Below, piece by piece: positions 19,541 through 27,755 of a DNA stretch of 64,000 bases; within the stretch, counting starts at the first letter, position 1; each line of letters starts with the position of its first letter. The stretch lies in assembly GCF_030683065.1 (NCBI RefSeq), contig NZ_JAUXMX010000043.1, positions 1 to 64,000 of the forward strand, read 5' to 3'. The notes below the pieces were generated by a model that saw nothing but the letters and a program-made list of their open reading frames with translations, searched no databases and was not told the DNA's origin. The DNA is from Pseudomonas sp. Lineage in GTDB: Bacteria; Pseudomonadota; Gammaproteobacteria; Pseudomonadales; Pseudomonadaceae. The translations under genes and the position numbers were made by a program.

Positions 19541-20191
19541 CTACGCGCTCTCCATCCCCACCCGCAGTATCCCGGTATCGATGGCCAGGTGCACCAGTTC
19601 GGCTTGCGAGCCGACCTGTAGTTTGTTCTTCAACAAGGTCATGTAGTTGGAGACGGTCTTGCCGCTGATGCACAGTTTTTCCGCGATGATGCGCGTGGGT
19701 ATGCCTTTAGCCAGCATCACGAAGATCTCGAACTCGCGCTGGGTCATGCTGCGCAGGCGCGGGTCGGTGCTGCCCTGATGCACCGGGTTGCAGGCCAGGT
19801 GGGTGGCCAGCGGTTGTTCGATATAGGCATGCCCGGCCAAGGTACGCTTGACTGCTTCGACCAGTACTTCCGGCGCCGAGCTTTTGGTCAGGTAACCAAT
19901 CGCTCCGGCGTCCAGCGCCTGACGCACCAGCGGTAATTCGTCATGCATGCTGAAGAACAAGACGCGCAGTTGTGGCAGGCGCTGGCGCAAACGCCGGGTG
20001 GTTTCCAGGCCGCTGATGCCCGGCAGACCAATGTCCATGATCACCAGGTTGGGAATTTCCTCCTGGACCCGTTGCAGGGCCTGCTCGCCATCGCAGGCCT
20101 CGCTTACCAGCACGTCCGGGAGCAAGGCGCGCAGCAGGCTGGCATAGCCCTGACGCACCACCGCGTGGTCGTCGACCAGCAGAATCTTCAT
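19541..20191 (-). CDS. pedR2: LuxR-type response regulator PedR2
   Basis: A 216-residue NarL/LuxR-family regulator: receiver MKILLVDDHAVVRQGYASLL, phosphoacceptor Asp in LVIMDIGLPGISG (near 54), Lys in GYLTKSSAPE (near 104), and a C-terminal helix-turn-helix MTQREFEIFVMLAKGIPTRI to KTVSNYMTLLKNKL. Its start overlaps the pedS2 stop by one base (TGATG). In P. putida KT2440 PedS2/PedR2 represses pedH and activates pedE without lanthanide and is switched by La3+. The assignment rests on gene order plus domain type. Confidence 0.85.
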   Translation of the reverse strand: MKILLVDDHAVVRQGYASLLRALLPDVLVSEACDGEQALQRVQEEIPNLVIMDIGLPGISGLETTRRLRQRLPQLRVLFFSMHDELPLVRQALDAGAIGYLTKSSAPEVLVEAVKRTLAGHAYIEQPLATHLACNPVHQGSTDPRLRSMTQREFEIFVMLAKGIPTRIIAEKLCISGKTVSNYMTLLKNKLQVGSQAELVHLAIDTGILRVGMESA

Positions 20192-21453
20192 CAGTCATTC
20201 CCCGTCAGTGGAATACTCAGGCACAGCGCCCAACCGGCACCAGGCCGGCTATGCAGGCGTAACACGCCGCCAAGGCAGCGTGCCCGTTCGCGAATCGAGC
20301 GCAGGCCGATGCCTGCGCGCTGAGGCATCTGCGCGCCGATGCCGTTGTCGCGCACCAGCAGACGCAAACGGCCGCCCTGATGCTGCAAGCGCACGCGCAC
20401 TTCGCTGGCCTGGGCATGCCGCGCCACATTGGTCAGGGCTTCCTGGATCAGGCGATACAGATGGGCTTTGCTCGGCAATGGCAGTTGCGGCAGGCCTTCA
20501 CTGACCAACAGCCGGCAACGTACACCCTGGCTGGTTTGCCAGTCCTGCGTCAGTTGCTGCAAGGCCTCGCCCAACTCGAGACGCTCCAGTACCAGCGGAT
20601 AGAGATCTCGAATCAGCGCCCGAAAACCATCCTGCAACTGCTGGCAGTTGGCTTCCAGGCACTGCGCGGTGACTCTGACTGCCTCAGGTTGATCGGCCAC
20701 GGCACGCAGCAGACAGGCCTGGGCGCGGATACCACTGAGGTATTGGCCAAGGTCATCATGCAGGGTCTGCCCCAGGCGAGTGCGCTCGCGCTCTTGCAGC
20801 GCCAGCAGAGCCTGGGTCAGTTCGGCGTTATCCAGCTGCACCTGCTGCAAGGTGGTGGCCATGGAGTTGAAATGCCCAGCCAAGCGCCGCGCCTCAGGCA
20901 GCGTGTGCGTCTGCAGGCGCGTATCGAGTTGCCCTTGGGTGACTTGCTGCAAACCACTGAACAACTCATCAAGCACTGCCAGCCCCTGACCCACCGCCCA
21001 GCGAATGGTCAGCAAGCTCAAGATCAGCGCCAGGGTGCTGAGCACCAGGAGTTGCAGCAGGGAATCCCAGACTTCGTCGATTTCGTCCGTGGGGTCGACA
21101 GCAATCTGGACCTGGCGGCCGTCAGCCATCTGCAGTACCGGCGGCGGCTGTTGAGCACTCAGCAAGTGTTGGCCCAGCCAGCGATCCAGCCAGCCTGGGC
21201 CGCTCTCGACTGCGACTTGGCCGACTTCCAGCCATTGCACACGAATATGGCGCAGGCTGCCGGTCAGGCTCGGCTGCATGCTTGCAGGGTCGCGCAATGC
21301 GGCCTCGTGCAGGTATTCAACCACCGTTTCGGCGGCCTGCATTTCACGCTGCACGTCATGGCTGGCCTGGCGCAGAAGTAACGCCAAGCCAGCAGCAGTC
21401 ACCAGGACAAAGAACAGGCTGACTAACAGGTTGATGCGCCAAAGCGCCGACAT
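20191..21453 (-). CDS. pedS2: sensor histidine kinase PedS2
   Basis: A 420-residue membrane kinase: TM1 at residues 6-26, a periplasmic segment of about 105 residues, TM2 near 132-152, a HAMP domain, then a HisKA_3 phosphoacceptor region LGQTLHDDLGQYLSGIRAQA (His near 229) and an ATPase domain with GIGLRSIRERARCLGG. In P. putida KT2440 this kinase is required for the lanthanide-dependent switch between the two quinoprotein dehydrogenases, presumably sensing in the periplasm. It is translated 3 bases after a small cupredoxin-like gene and overlaps pedR2. Confidence 0.85.
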   Translation of the reverse strand: MSALWRINLLVSLFFVLVTAAGLALLLRQASHDVQREMQAAETVVEYLHEAALRDPASMQPSLTGSLRHIRVQWLEVGQVAVESGPGWLDRWLGQHLLSAQQPPPVLQMADGRQVQIAVDPTDEIDEVWDSLLQLLVLSTLALILSLLTIRWAVGQGLAVLDELFSGLQQVTQGQLDTRLQTHTLPEARRLAGHFNSMATTLQQVQLDNAELTQALLALQERERTRLGQTLHDDLGQYLSGIRAQACLLRAVADQPEAVRVTAQCLEANCQQLQDGFRALIRDLYPLVLERLELGEALQQLTQDWQTSQGVRCRLLVSEGLPQLPLPSKAHLYRLIQEALTNVARHAQASEVRVRLQHQGGRLRLLVRDNGIGAQMPQRAGIGLRSIRERARCLGGVLRLHSRPGAGWALCLSIPLTGND

Positions 21454-21456
21454 GCC

Positions 21457-21894
21457 TTACTTGACCACGAAGTGGCCGAGCATGCCCTTGCCTTCCAGGC
21501 CCTTGGCGAAGAAGGGGAATTTGCCGGGTTTGATCGGCACGAAGAAGATCTCTGCCTCGCCGGCATCCTCGAACTCAAGCTCGGTGAGGGTGATCGCCTT
21601 GATTTCCACGCCGCCGGCTTCGATCTTGCGTAGGAAGATCGAGGTGGAGAACTCCGGCGCCTGGAAGGCGTATTCCTTCTGCCCGCTGGCGATAATTTTC
21701 AACTGGTAAGCCTTGCCGGTTTCCAGTTGGTATTCCTTCTGCGACATGCTGTAGTCGCTCTCTTCGCTGCCCAGGCGCAAATCAGGCAGTGCGGTGCCCC
21801 GCCGAGTCAGGTCACCAGCCGCATGCAGATTGTCGAAGCCAATCAGGCTGCCGATCAGCAGCAGGGGAAGAAACATCGCTTTGAGAGCACGCAT
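21457..21894 (-). CDS. small periplasmic cupredoxin-like protein
   Basis: A 145-residue protein with a signal peptide (MRALKAMFLPLLLIGSLIGF, cleavage after HAA) and a beta-rich domain resembling cupredoxins: YQLKIIASGQKEYAFQAPEF and FFVPIKPGKFPFFAKGLEGK, ending GMLGHFVVK. The usual copper ligands His-Cys-His-Met are not complete (no Cys in the mature part), so metal binding is uncertain. It is first in a three-gene operon with pedS2 (3 bases apart) and pedR2, which suggests a role in signal input to the kinase (inference). The ATG at 21894 is preferred over a GTG at 21903. Confidence 0.75.
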   Translation of the reverse strand: MRALKAMFLPLLLIGSLIGFDNLHAAGDLTRRGTALPDLRLGSEESDYSMSQKEYQLETGKAYQLKIIASGQKEYAFQAPEFSTSIFLRKIEAGGVEIKAITLTELEFEDAGEAEIFFVPIKPGKFPFFAKGLEGKGMLGHFVVK

Positions 21895-21959
21895 GGGGAT
21901 CACCGATTGTTGTTATGGGTTGATGCCACCATGCTAAAACCCCTCGCCCTGCGCTGGCT

Positions 21960-21992
21960 TACTACCTTGGTACAGGGGTACTGCTACTTTGG
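21960..21992 (+). promoter_or_regulatory. ped box upstream of the Sel1 gene
   Basis: Begins TACTACCTTGGTACAGGGGT and continues ACTGCTACTTTGG. It matches 29 of 33 bases of the site upstream of pedA1. It lies 214 bases before the Sel1 gene and 66 bases before the divergent cupredoxin-pedS2-pedR2 operon. Confidence 0.65.
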
Positions 21993-22179
21993 AGCCCAGC
22001 CAGATGGCATGCGCCGAAAGCGGCGCAGCTCGCAGAAGCCTTGGCCGCGCACCTGCGCCAGGGTTTTCTCGCGCACCCCGGACTAATTGCCCTGCCAGGC
22101 GCCACCTAAAGCCTAGAGCGCACCCGTGCGCTGGTTGCTAGCGTTACACGCTCAGTCATCCCGCCGACAGGTCACACCC

Positions 22180-23169
22180 ATGCACACGTCTGCTCCTTCC
22201 TCGCTCCGCACATTGGCCGCAGCGCTGCTGGCGCTGCTGTATTGCGCGTCTCTACCGGCTGAACAGGCCGACGACGATCAGCCGCGCATCGCCCGGGAAA
22301 TGATCCAAGTGCTGGAGGCTTACGCGGTCTACAAGATGGGCGATTTTGACGAAGCCTATGTGCGTTACCGAAAGCTCGCCGAGGCCGGCAACCGCCAAGG
22401 CATGCTCAACCTCGGCAACATGCACGCGGCGGGGCTGGCAGTGAAGCAGGATCATGTGCAGGCGCTGAACTGGTATCAGCAGGCCGCCGACGCCGGTGAC
22501 GCCATTGGCATGCATGAAGTCGGCCGCGCCCATGAACTGGGCCTGGGCACGCCGCGGGATGAGGCCAAGGCAGCGACCTGGTACCTGCGCGCCGCCGAAC
22601 TGGACAACAGTTCGGCGCAATGGGCGCTGGGCAACAGCCTCTATCAGCAGGGACAGCATATCGCCGGCCTGCACTGGATTCGCGCAGCCGCCCGGCAAGG
22701 CGACAACCCCACCGCCAGCCAATTCCTCAGCAACCTGGATGGCCCAGGCAACCCGCTCAGCCGCCCCAGTGCCGCCGAGCAGCGCGCCGTCATGGCCGTT
22801 CTGGCCGCCAGCGATCAGGCCGCCCAGAACCAAGATGCCCAAGCCCTGGTCGCGGCCCTCAGCCCGCAGGCGAAGGCAGTGGTGCGGCTACCCGACAGTT
22901 CGGCCTGGCTTACCCTGGACAAGGCGCAACTGGCGGCACTCTGGCAGGCCACCTTCGACCGCGCCCAGCGCTACGAGTACCAGCGCGACAACACCGAACT
23001 GCTGCGGGTCGATGAGCGCATCCTGGCGTTCTCCAGTATCAGCGAGCGGCTACAGAGCAACGGTGCGACCCAGTTACTGGAGATCCGCGAGAACGCCCAG
23101 CTGAGGGTGATCAACGGCCAGGCGCAGATCGACCATCTGCGCCTGGACATCCGCCGCCTGGAACGTTGA
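22180..23169 (+). CDS. Sel1-repeat periplasmic protein
   Basis: A 329-residue protein with a signal peptide (MHTSAPSSLRTLAAALLALL, cleavage near SLPAEQ) and three to four Sel1/TPR-like repeats between residues 45 and 180 (AYVRYRKLAEAGNRQGMLNL, ALNWYQQAADAGDAIGMHEV, ATWYLRAAELDNSSAQWALG). The C-terminal 150 residues are unassigned. Sel1 proteins act as protein-interaction scaffolds. It lies between the pedS2R2 operon and pedA1A2BC with a ped box upstream, so it is probably an accessory of the system. The ATG at 22180 is the first that gives a full signal peptide. Confidence 0.8.
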   Translation: MHTSAPSSLRTLAAALLALLYCASLPAEQADDDQPRIAREMIQVLEAYAVYKMGDFDEAYVRYRKLAEAGNRQGMLNLGNMHAAGLAVKQDHVQALNWYQQAADAGDAIGMHEVGRAHELGLGTPRDEAKAATWYLRAAELDNSSAQWALGNSLYQQGQHIAGLHWIRAAARQGDNPTASQFLSNLDGPGNPLSRPSAAEQRAVMAVLAASDQAAQNQDAQALVAALSPQAKAVVRLPDSSAWLTLDKAQLAALWQATFDRAQRYEYQRDNTELLRVDERILAFSSISERLQSNGATQLLEIRENAQLRVINGQAQIDHLRLDIRRLER

Positions 23170-23182
23170 ACGCCCGAGTGGT

Positions 23183-23215
23183 TACTACCTTTGTACAACG
23201 GTACTGGTACTTTGG
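23183..23215 (+). promoter_or_regulatory. ped box upstream of pedA1A2BC
   Basis: Begins TACTACCTTTGTACAACGGT and continues ACTGGTACTTTGG, 29/33 identical to the site at 21960-21992, and 86 bases before the pedA1 ATG. Confidence 0.65.
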
Positions 23216-23274
23216 GCATATTCCCCGGGCGCCGGGCTGTTCCTATGCTGGCAACACCTACACAGGAGTTGCCC

Positions 23275-24462
23275 ATGCGCCAGATCAGTCGTCACCTCTT
23301 GCTCTGTGCCGTCCTTGGTTATGCGGGCCTGGGCCAGGCCAACAACCCGGCGCCCGAACTGCAGGTGCGCATCGGCTACCTGGCCTACACCCCGAAAACC
23401 GGGCCATTGTTGTCCAATGTGATTGGCGAACCTGCGGACGCCGGCCTGCGCGGCGCCGAACTGGGGATCGCCGACAGCAATAGCACCGGGCGCTTTCTCA
23501 AGCATGCCTACAGCCTCGCTGTCGCCGAACATGCCGACAGCGACAGTCTGCTCCAAGCCGCCAGCGCCTTGCATGACCAAGGCGTGCGCCTATTCGTGGT
23601 CAACGCCCCCGCCGCGACCCTGCGTCAGCTCAGCCAATCACTCGACGACAGCCTGCTGATCAATGCCGGCAGCGGCGACGACTCCCTGCGCCAGAGCGAA
23701 TGCCTGGCCAACGTGCTGCACACCCTGCCCAGCCGGGCGATGCTGGCTGATGCCCTGGCGCAGTTCCTGACCGTGCGCAAATGGTCGCGCTGGCTGCTGA
23801 TCACCGGGCCAACCGAAGATGATCAGGCCTATGCCGCGGCCTTGCGCCGGGCGGCCAAGCGCTTCGGCCACCAGATAGTCGCGGAGAAGGCCTGGAGTTT
23901 TGACAACGATCAGCGCCGCAGCGCCCAGGCCGAGATGCCGCTGTTCACCCAGACCAAGGAGTACGACGTGGTGCTGGTGGCGGACGAGCGCGGCGACTTC
24001 GGCGAGTACCTGCCCTACCAGACCTGGTACCCGCGTCCGGTGGCTGGCACCCAGGGTTTGACCCCGACCGGCTGGCACAAGACTGTCGAGACTTATGGCG
24101 CCGCGCAGTTGCAGAAGCGCTTCGAAGCCCACGCCCAGCGCTGGATGAACGACCGCGACTTCGCCGCCTGGATCGCGGTGCGCAGTATCGCCAGCGCGGT
24201 GAGCAAACTGCGCCAGACCGACGCCGACGCAATCCGCACCCTGGCCCTTAGCGATCAACTGCCGCTGGACGGCTTCAAGGGTCGCAAGCTGAGTTTCCGC
24301 AGCTGGAACGGTCAACTGCGCCAACCAATCCCTCTGGTACATCCCCGCGCCCTGGTCAGCAACTCGCCGCAGGACGGTTTTCTGCATCCTACCAGCGAGC
24401 TGGACAGCCTTGGCTTCGATCAACCGGAAGTCAGCTGTGATCTGGCTGGTAGTCGTACTTGA
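23275..24462 (+). CDS. pedA1: ABC substrate-binding protein PedA1
   Basis: A 395-residue periplasmic protein with a signal peptide (MRQISRHLLLCAVLGYAGLG, cleavage after QA) and the type I periplasmic binding fold (amide-type): IGYLAYTPKTG, LRGAELGIADSN, KWSRWLLITGPTEDDQAYAA and WIAVRSIASAVSKLRQTD. It belongs to the binding proteins found only with PQQ-dependent alcohol dehydrogenase systems. In P. putida KT2440 the pedA1A2BC transporter is needed for lanthanide-dependent growth at low La3+. AGGAG lies nine bases before the ATG. A REP separates it from pedA2. Confidence 0.88.
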   Translation: MRQISRHLLLCAVLGYAGLGQANNPAPELQVRIGYLAYTPKTGPLLSNVIGEPADAGLRGAELGIADSNSTGRFLKHAYSLAVAEHADSDSLLQAASALHDQGVRLFVVNAPAATLRQLSQSLDDSLLINAGSGDDSLRQSECLANVLHTLPSRAMLADALAQFLTVRKWSRWLLITGPTEDDQAYAAALRRAAKRFGHQIVAEKAWSFDNDQRRSAQAEMPLFTQTKEYDVVLVADERGDFGEYLPYQTWYPRPVAGTQGLTPTGWHKTVETYGAAQLQKRFEAHAQRWMNDRDFAAWIAVRSIASAVSKLRQTDADAIRTLALSDQLPLDGFKGRKLSFRSWNGQLRQPIPLVHPRALVSNSPQDGFLHPTSELDSLGFDQPEVSCDLAGSRT

Positions 24463-24463
24463 T

Positions 24464-24527
24464 GGTGCGCACGGCGCACCCTACGGAGCCCGTGGCATAG
24501 CAACCCGTAGGGTGCGCCGCGCGCACC
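24464..24527. repeat. GCGCACCCTAC-type REP pair inside the ped ABC operon
   Basis: GGTGCGCACGGCGCACCCTA at the left and CCGTAGGGTGCGCCGCGCGC at the right form two inverted units that can fold into one long hairpin. It starts right after the pedA1 stop and ends 33 bases before pedA2. Confidence 0.8.
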
Positions 24528-24560
24528 AATCCTCGCCCAAGAACAAAAAGGAGACACCAC

Positions 24561-25532
24561 ATGCGCAAGACCCTGCTCGCCACCCTGATCGGCGCAACGC
24601 TGCTGATCAGCACCGGCACCACAGTCGCCGCCACTGCCTACGTCTCCAACGAAAAGGACGACAGCATCAGCGTGATCGACCTCAAGACCATGGAGGTGAC
24701 GGCCACCCTGGAGGTCGGCATGCGTCCGCGTGGCCTGCTGCTGTCCAGCGACAACAAGCTGCTGTACATCTGCGCCAGCGACTCGGATCGGGTCCAGGTG
24801 ATGGACCTGGCCACGCGCACCATCATCAAGGAACTGCCCTCCGGCGCCGACCCCGAGCAGTTCGCCCTGCACCCCAATGACCGCTGGCTGTATATCTCCA
24901 ACGAAGACGATGCGCTGGTCACCGTGGTCGATGTGCAAAGCGATGAAGTGCTGGCGCAGATCGATGTCGGCGTAGAGCCCGAAGGCATGGCCGTCAGCCC
25001 GGACGGCAAGTGGGCGGTCAACACCAGCGAAACCACCAACATGCTGCACTGGATCGACACCAGCACCCAGACCCTGATCGACAACACCCTGGTCGACCAG
25101 CGCCCGCGGCATGTCGAGTTCGACGCTGACGGCAAGCGCCTGTGGGCCTCGGCGGAAATCGGCGGTACGGTCAGCGTGATCGACGTCGCCAGCCGGCAGA
25201 TCGAGAAAGTCCTGACCTTCCAGATCAAGGGCGTACACCCCGACAAAGTGCAACCGGTCGGGGTCAAGCTCAGCGCCGACGGCAGATATGCCTTCGTTGC
25301 CCTCGGCCCTTCGAACCATGTGGCGGTGGTCGACGCCAAGACTTATGAGGTGCTCGATTACCTGCTGGTCGGTCGGCGCGTCTGGCACATGGCATTCACC
25401 CCGGACCAAAGCCAACTGCTGACCACCAACGGCGTCAGCGGCGACGTCTCGGTGATCGATGTGAAGTCGCTCAAGGTGACCAAGTCGATCAAGGTCGGCC
25501 GATATCCCTGGGGCGTGGTCGTCACCCCGTGA
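24561..25532 (+). CDS. pedA2: YVTN beta-propeller protein PedA2
   Basis: A 323-residue exported protein with a signal peptide (cleavage near TVAA) and about seven YVTN-type blades with regularly spaced ISVIDLKTMEVTATLEVG, VTVVDVQSDEVLAQIDVG, VSVIDVASRQIEKVL and VSVIDVKSLKVTKSIKVG motifs. This is the PQQ-dependent catabolism-associated beta-propeller family. AAAGGAG lies before the ATG. The stop overlaps the pedB start by four bases (GTGA), so the two are co-translated. Its role in the transporter (binding or delivering cargo in the periplasm) is not shown by sequence. Confidence 0.88.
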   Translation: MRKTLLATLIGATLLISTGTTVAATAYVSNEKDDSISVIDLKTMEVTATLEVGMRPRGLLLSSDNKLLYICASDSDRVQVMDLATRTIIKELPSGADPEQFALHPNDRWLYISNEDDALVTVVDVQSDEVLAQIDVGVEPEGMAVSPDGKWAVNTSETTNMLHWIDTSTQTLIDNTLVDQRPRHVEFDADGKRLWASAEIGGTVSVIDVASRQIEKVLTFQIKGVHPDKVQPVGVKLSADGRYAFVALGPSNHVAVVDAKTYEVLDYLLVGRRVWHMAFTPDQSQLLTTNGVSGDVSVIDVKSLKVTKSIKVGRYPWGVVVTP

Positions 25533-26257
25533 ACGCCCTTGAGGTCAGCGCCGTAGCTTTCGCCTACGGCACGCGCCAGGCGTTGCAGGGCGTCGGTTTC
25601 AGCGTCGCGCCCGGCAGCTTCACCGCGCTGCTGGGGCCGAACGGTGCCGGCAAATCGACCCTGATCGCCCTGCTCACCCGCCTCTATGACCTGCAGCAGG
25701 GCGACATCCAGGTAATGGGGTGCAGCCTGCGCCAGCATCCACGCCAGGCATTGCGCCAACTCGGCGTGGTGTTCCAGCAGAGCACCCTGGACCTGGACTT
25801 GAGCGTGGAGCAGAACCTGCGCTACCACGCGGCCTTGCACGGCATGGCCAAACCATTGGCCAGCGCACGGATCAACGAGGAACTGGCGCGCCAGCAGCTC
25901 GGCGAACGGCGCGCCGAGAAGGTTCGCGACCTCAACGGTGGCCACCGCCGCCGCGTGGAAATCGCCCGCGCCCTGCTGCATCAGCCGCGCCTGCTGCTGC
26001 TCGACGAGGCCAGCGTCGGCCTCGACCCGGCCAGCCGCCTGGCGCTCAACCGGCATGTGCGCCAGCTCTGTCGTGACGACGGCCTGGCGGTGCTGTGGAC
26101 CACCCATTTGCTCGATGAAGTACAGGCCAGCGACGAACTGTTGATTCTCAACCGTGGTCGCCTGGTCGCCCAAGGCCTGGCCAGCCAAATCGGCGCCGAC
26201 GACGCCAGCCTGGCCGCCACCTTCGAGCACCTGACCGCCAGTGAGACGCGAGCATGA
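25529..26257 (+). CDS. pedB: ABC transporter ATP-binding protein PedB
   Basis: A 242-residue ATPase: Walker A GPNGAGKST (near 36), Q-loop VVFQQSTLDLDLSVEQN, an unusual signature LNGGHRRRVEIARALLH in place of LSGGQ, Walker B LLLLDEASVGLDP and the switch His in WTTHLLDEV. The NGGHRRR signature is typical of the PQQ-associated ABC group. It starts with GTG inside the pedA2 stop. The last bases (ATGA at 26254) look like the original overlapping start of pedC, now separated from pedC by a REP-rich insertion. Confidence 0.9.
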   Translation: MNALEVSAVAFAYGTRQALQGVGFSVAPGSFTALLGPNGAGKSTLIALLTRLYDLQQGDIQVMGCSLRQHPRQALRQLGVVFQQSTLDLDLSVEQNLRYHAALHGMAKPLASARINEELARQQLGERRAEKVRDLNGGHRRRVEIARALLHQPRLLLLDEASVGLDPASRLALNRHVRQLCRDDGLAVLWTTHLLDEVQASDELLILNRGRLVAQGLASQIGADDASLAATFEHLTASETRA

Positions 26258-26489
26258 ACGCTGCGCGGCTGAAGCCGCTGCCACGGCGTGAGGTGTTGGT
26301 AGCCGCGGTTGTAACCGCGACTCTTCCAATCGATCACAAAAGCTTCGCGGTCAAGACCGCTCCCACCGGTTTAGCGGTGGCCTCGCGATTTGCTGAAGAA
26401 GCCTTCGTCGCAAGTTACCTGATGACTTGTGGGAGGGGCCTTGGCCGCGATGCTCTTCGCTTGGCACACCCACCCATGGAGACTCGCCC
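26258..26489. repeat. REP cluster inserted between pedB and pedC
   Basis: Several REP hairpins: GCGCGGCTGAAGCCGCTGCC, AGCCGCGGTTGTAACCGCGA, CTTCGCGGTCAAGACCGCTC and GGGAGGGGCCTTGGCCGCGA. The 19 bases at the left junction (26243-26261) and right junction (26479-26497) match at 15 positions, and both end in TGAACGC, the first codons of pedC. Confidence 0.75.
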
Positions 26490-27281
26490 GTGAACGCCTA
26501 CTGGTACTGCCTGCAAGGCATCGTGCAACGCGAATGGCTGCGCTTCGTGCTGCAACGCTCGCGTTTCTTCAGCGCCCTGGTGCGGCCGCTGCTATGGCTT
26601 TTAGTGTTCGCCGCCGGCTTCCGCGCGGCGCTGGGCATCGCCATCATCGCGCCCTACGACACCTACATCACCTACGAGACCTACATAGTCCCGGGGCTGG
26701 CGTGCATGATCCTGCTGTTCAACGGCATGCAGGGCTCGCTGTCGATGGTCTACGACCGCGAGATGGGCAGCATGCGCGTGCTGCTGACCAGCCCGCTGCC
26801 ACGCGCCTTCCTGCTCGCCAGCAAGCTGCTGGCGATCGCCCTGATCTCGCTGCTGCAGGTCTATGCCTTTCTCGCCATTGCCTGGTTCTACGGCGTACAG
26901 CCTCCGCCCTGGGGCCTGCTAAGCGCCCTGCCCGCGCTGCTGCTGGTGGCGCTGCTGCTCAGCGCCCTGGGCCTGTTGCTGAGCAACGGCATCCGCCAGC
27001 TGGAGAACTTCGCCGGGGTGATGAATTTCGTGATCTTCCCGCTGTTCTTCCTCTCGTCTGCGCTGTACCCGCTGTGGAAGATGCGCGAGGCCAACGAGTG
27101 GCTGTACTGGCTGTGTGCACTCAACCCCTTCACCCACGCGGTCGAACTGGTGCGCTTCGCCCTCTACCAGCGCCTGAGCCTCAGCGCCCTGCTGATCTGC
27201 CTGGGCCTGACCGCGCTGTTCGCAGTGCTCGCCGTGGTCACCTTCAACCCGCAACACGCCGCCCTGCGCCGCGCCAGCTAG
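26490..27281 (+). CDS. pedC: ABC transporter permease PedC
   Basis: A 263-residue ABC-2 type permease with about six membrane segments; the family signature is visible as NFAGVMNFVIFPLFFLSSAL near residue 172 and LNPFTHAVELVRFALYQRLS near 210. ABC-2 permeases are mostly exporters, yet in P. putida this system supports lanthanide-dependent growth. It starts with GTG at 26490 with GGAG eight bases before. It is separated from pedB by the REP cluster, which may uncouple its translation. Confidence 0.88.
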   Translation: MNAYWYCLQGIVQREWLRFVLQRSRFFSALVRPLLWLLVFAAGFRAALGIAIIAPYDTYITYETYIVPGLACMILLFNGMQGSLSMVYDREMGSMRVLLTSPLPRAFLLASKLLAIALISLLQVYAFLAIAWFYGVQPPPWGLLSALPALLLVALLLSALGLLLSNGIRQLENFAGVMNFVIFPLFFLSSALYPLWKMREANEWLYWLCALNPFTHAVELVRFALYQRLSLSALLICLGLTALFAVLAVVTFNPQHAALRRAS

Positions 27282-27414
27282 GTCCACGCGCGGCTAAAGC
27301 GCAACGCCGCGAATTCTTCGCTGCACAGCACAGCTTCGCGGCTCCCCCTCTTGCCTGACGGGTTACTCCCCGGAGAAGCGGCTGTAGCTTCGAACGCTCC
27401 AATCCCCCTTAAAA

Positions 27415-27496
27415 TCTTCGCGGTCAAGACCGCTCCCGCAGGTTTAGCGGTGATCTGGTGACCCTGTGGGAGGGGCCTTGGCCGCGATGCTCTTTG
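27415..27496. repeat. composite REP (BIME), second copy
   Basis: CTTCGCGGTCAAGACCGCTC and TGTGGGAGGGGCCTTGGCCG occur here in the same order as at 26343-26460, with a shorter middle. The two copies bracket pedC. Confidence 0.75.
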
Positions 27497-27658
27497 CCGA
27501 GCGCTGCCGTCGAACCACCCGCGTGCATGCAGCCCCAGACGCTCCGCGTCAGCCGTTCGCGGCTGAGCGTCGCCCGGCCAATCCACTCAAACAATCTGGA
27601 CGAACACCGCCAGCAACCGCTTGCGCCTCGATAAATCAGCCATTTGCGATCATCCACC

Positions 27659-27684
27659 TACTACTTTGGTACTGCTTTTACTCT
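27659..27684 (+). promoter_or_regulatory. ped box upstream of the gene before agmR
   Basis: Reads TACTACTTTGGTACTGCTTT then TACTCT. It is the most diverged copy (TACTACT core) and lies about 91 bases before the ATG at 27756. Confidence 0.5.
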
Positions 27685-27755
27685 CCAATGTAGAATTTCC
27701 AAAGCAGGAGTATTGCCCTGTAATACGCACACAAAAAGAAGTGAGACTTAAGGCG

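Larger units (their letters stand above)
27282..27755. other. intergenic region pedC / hypothetical, REPs and ped box
   Basis: No gene. Contains REP hairpins (27290-27345), a composite repeat (27415-27496) that matches part of the cluster at 26343-26460, and a ped box (27659-27684). Confidence 0.6.

Noticed and set aside
26254..26493. 79-codon frame starting in the pedB stop
   Set aside because: It is made of REP sequence; the start is more likely a relic of the old pedC start than a real gene.
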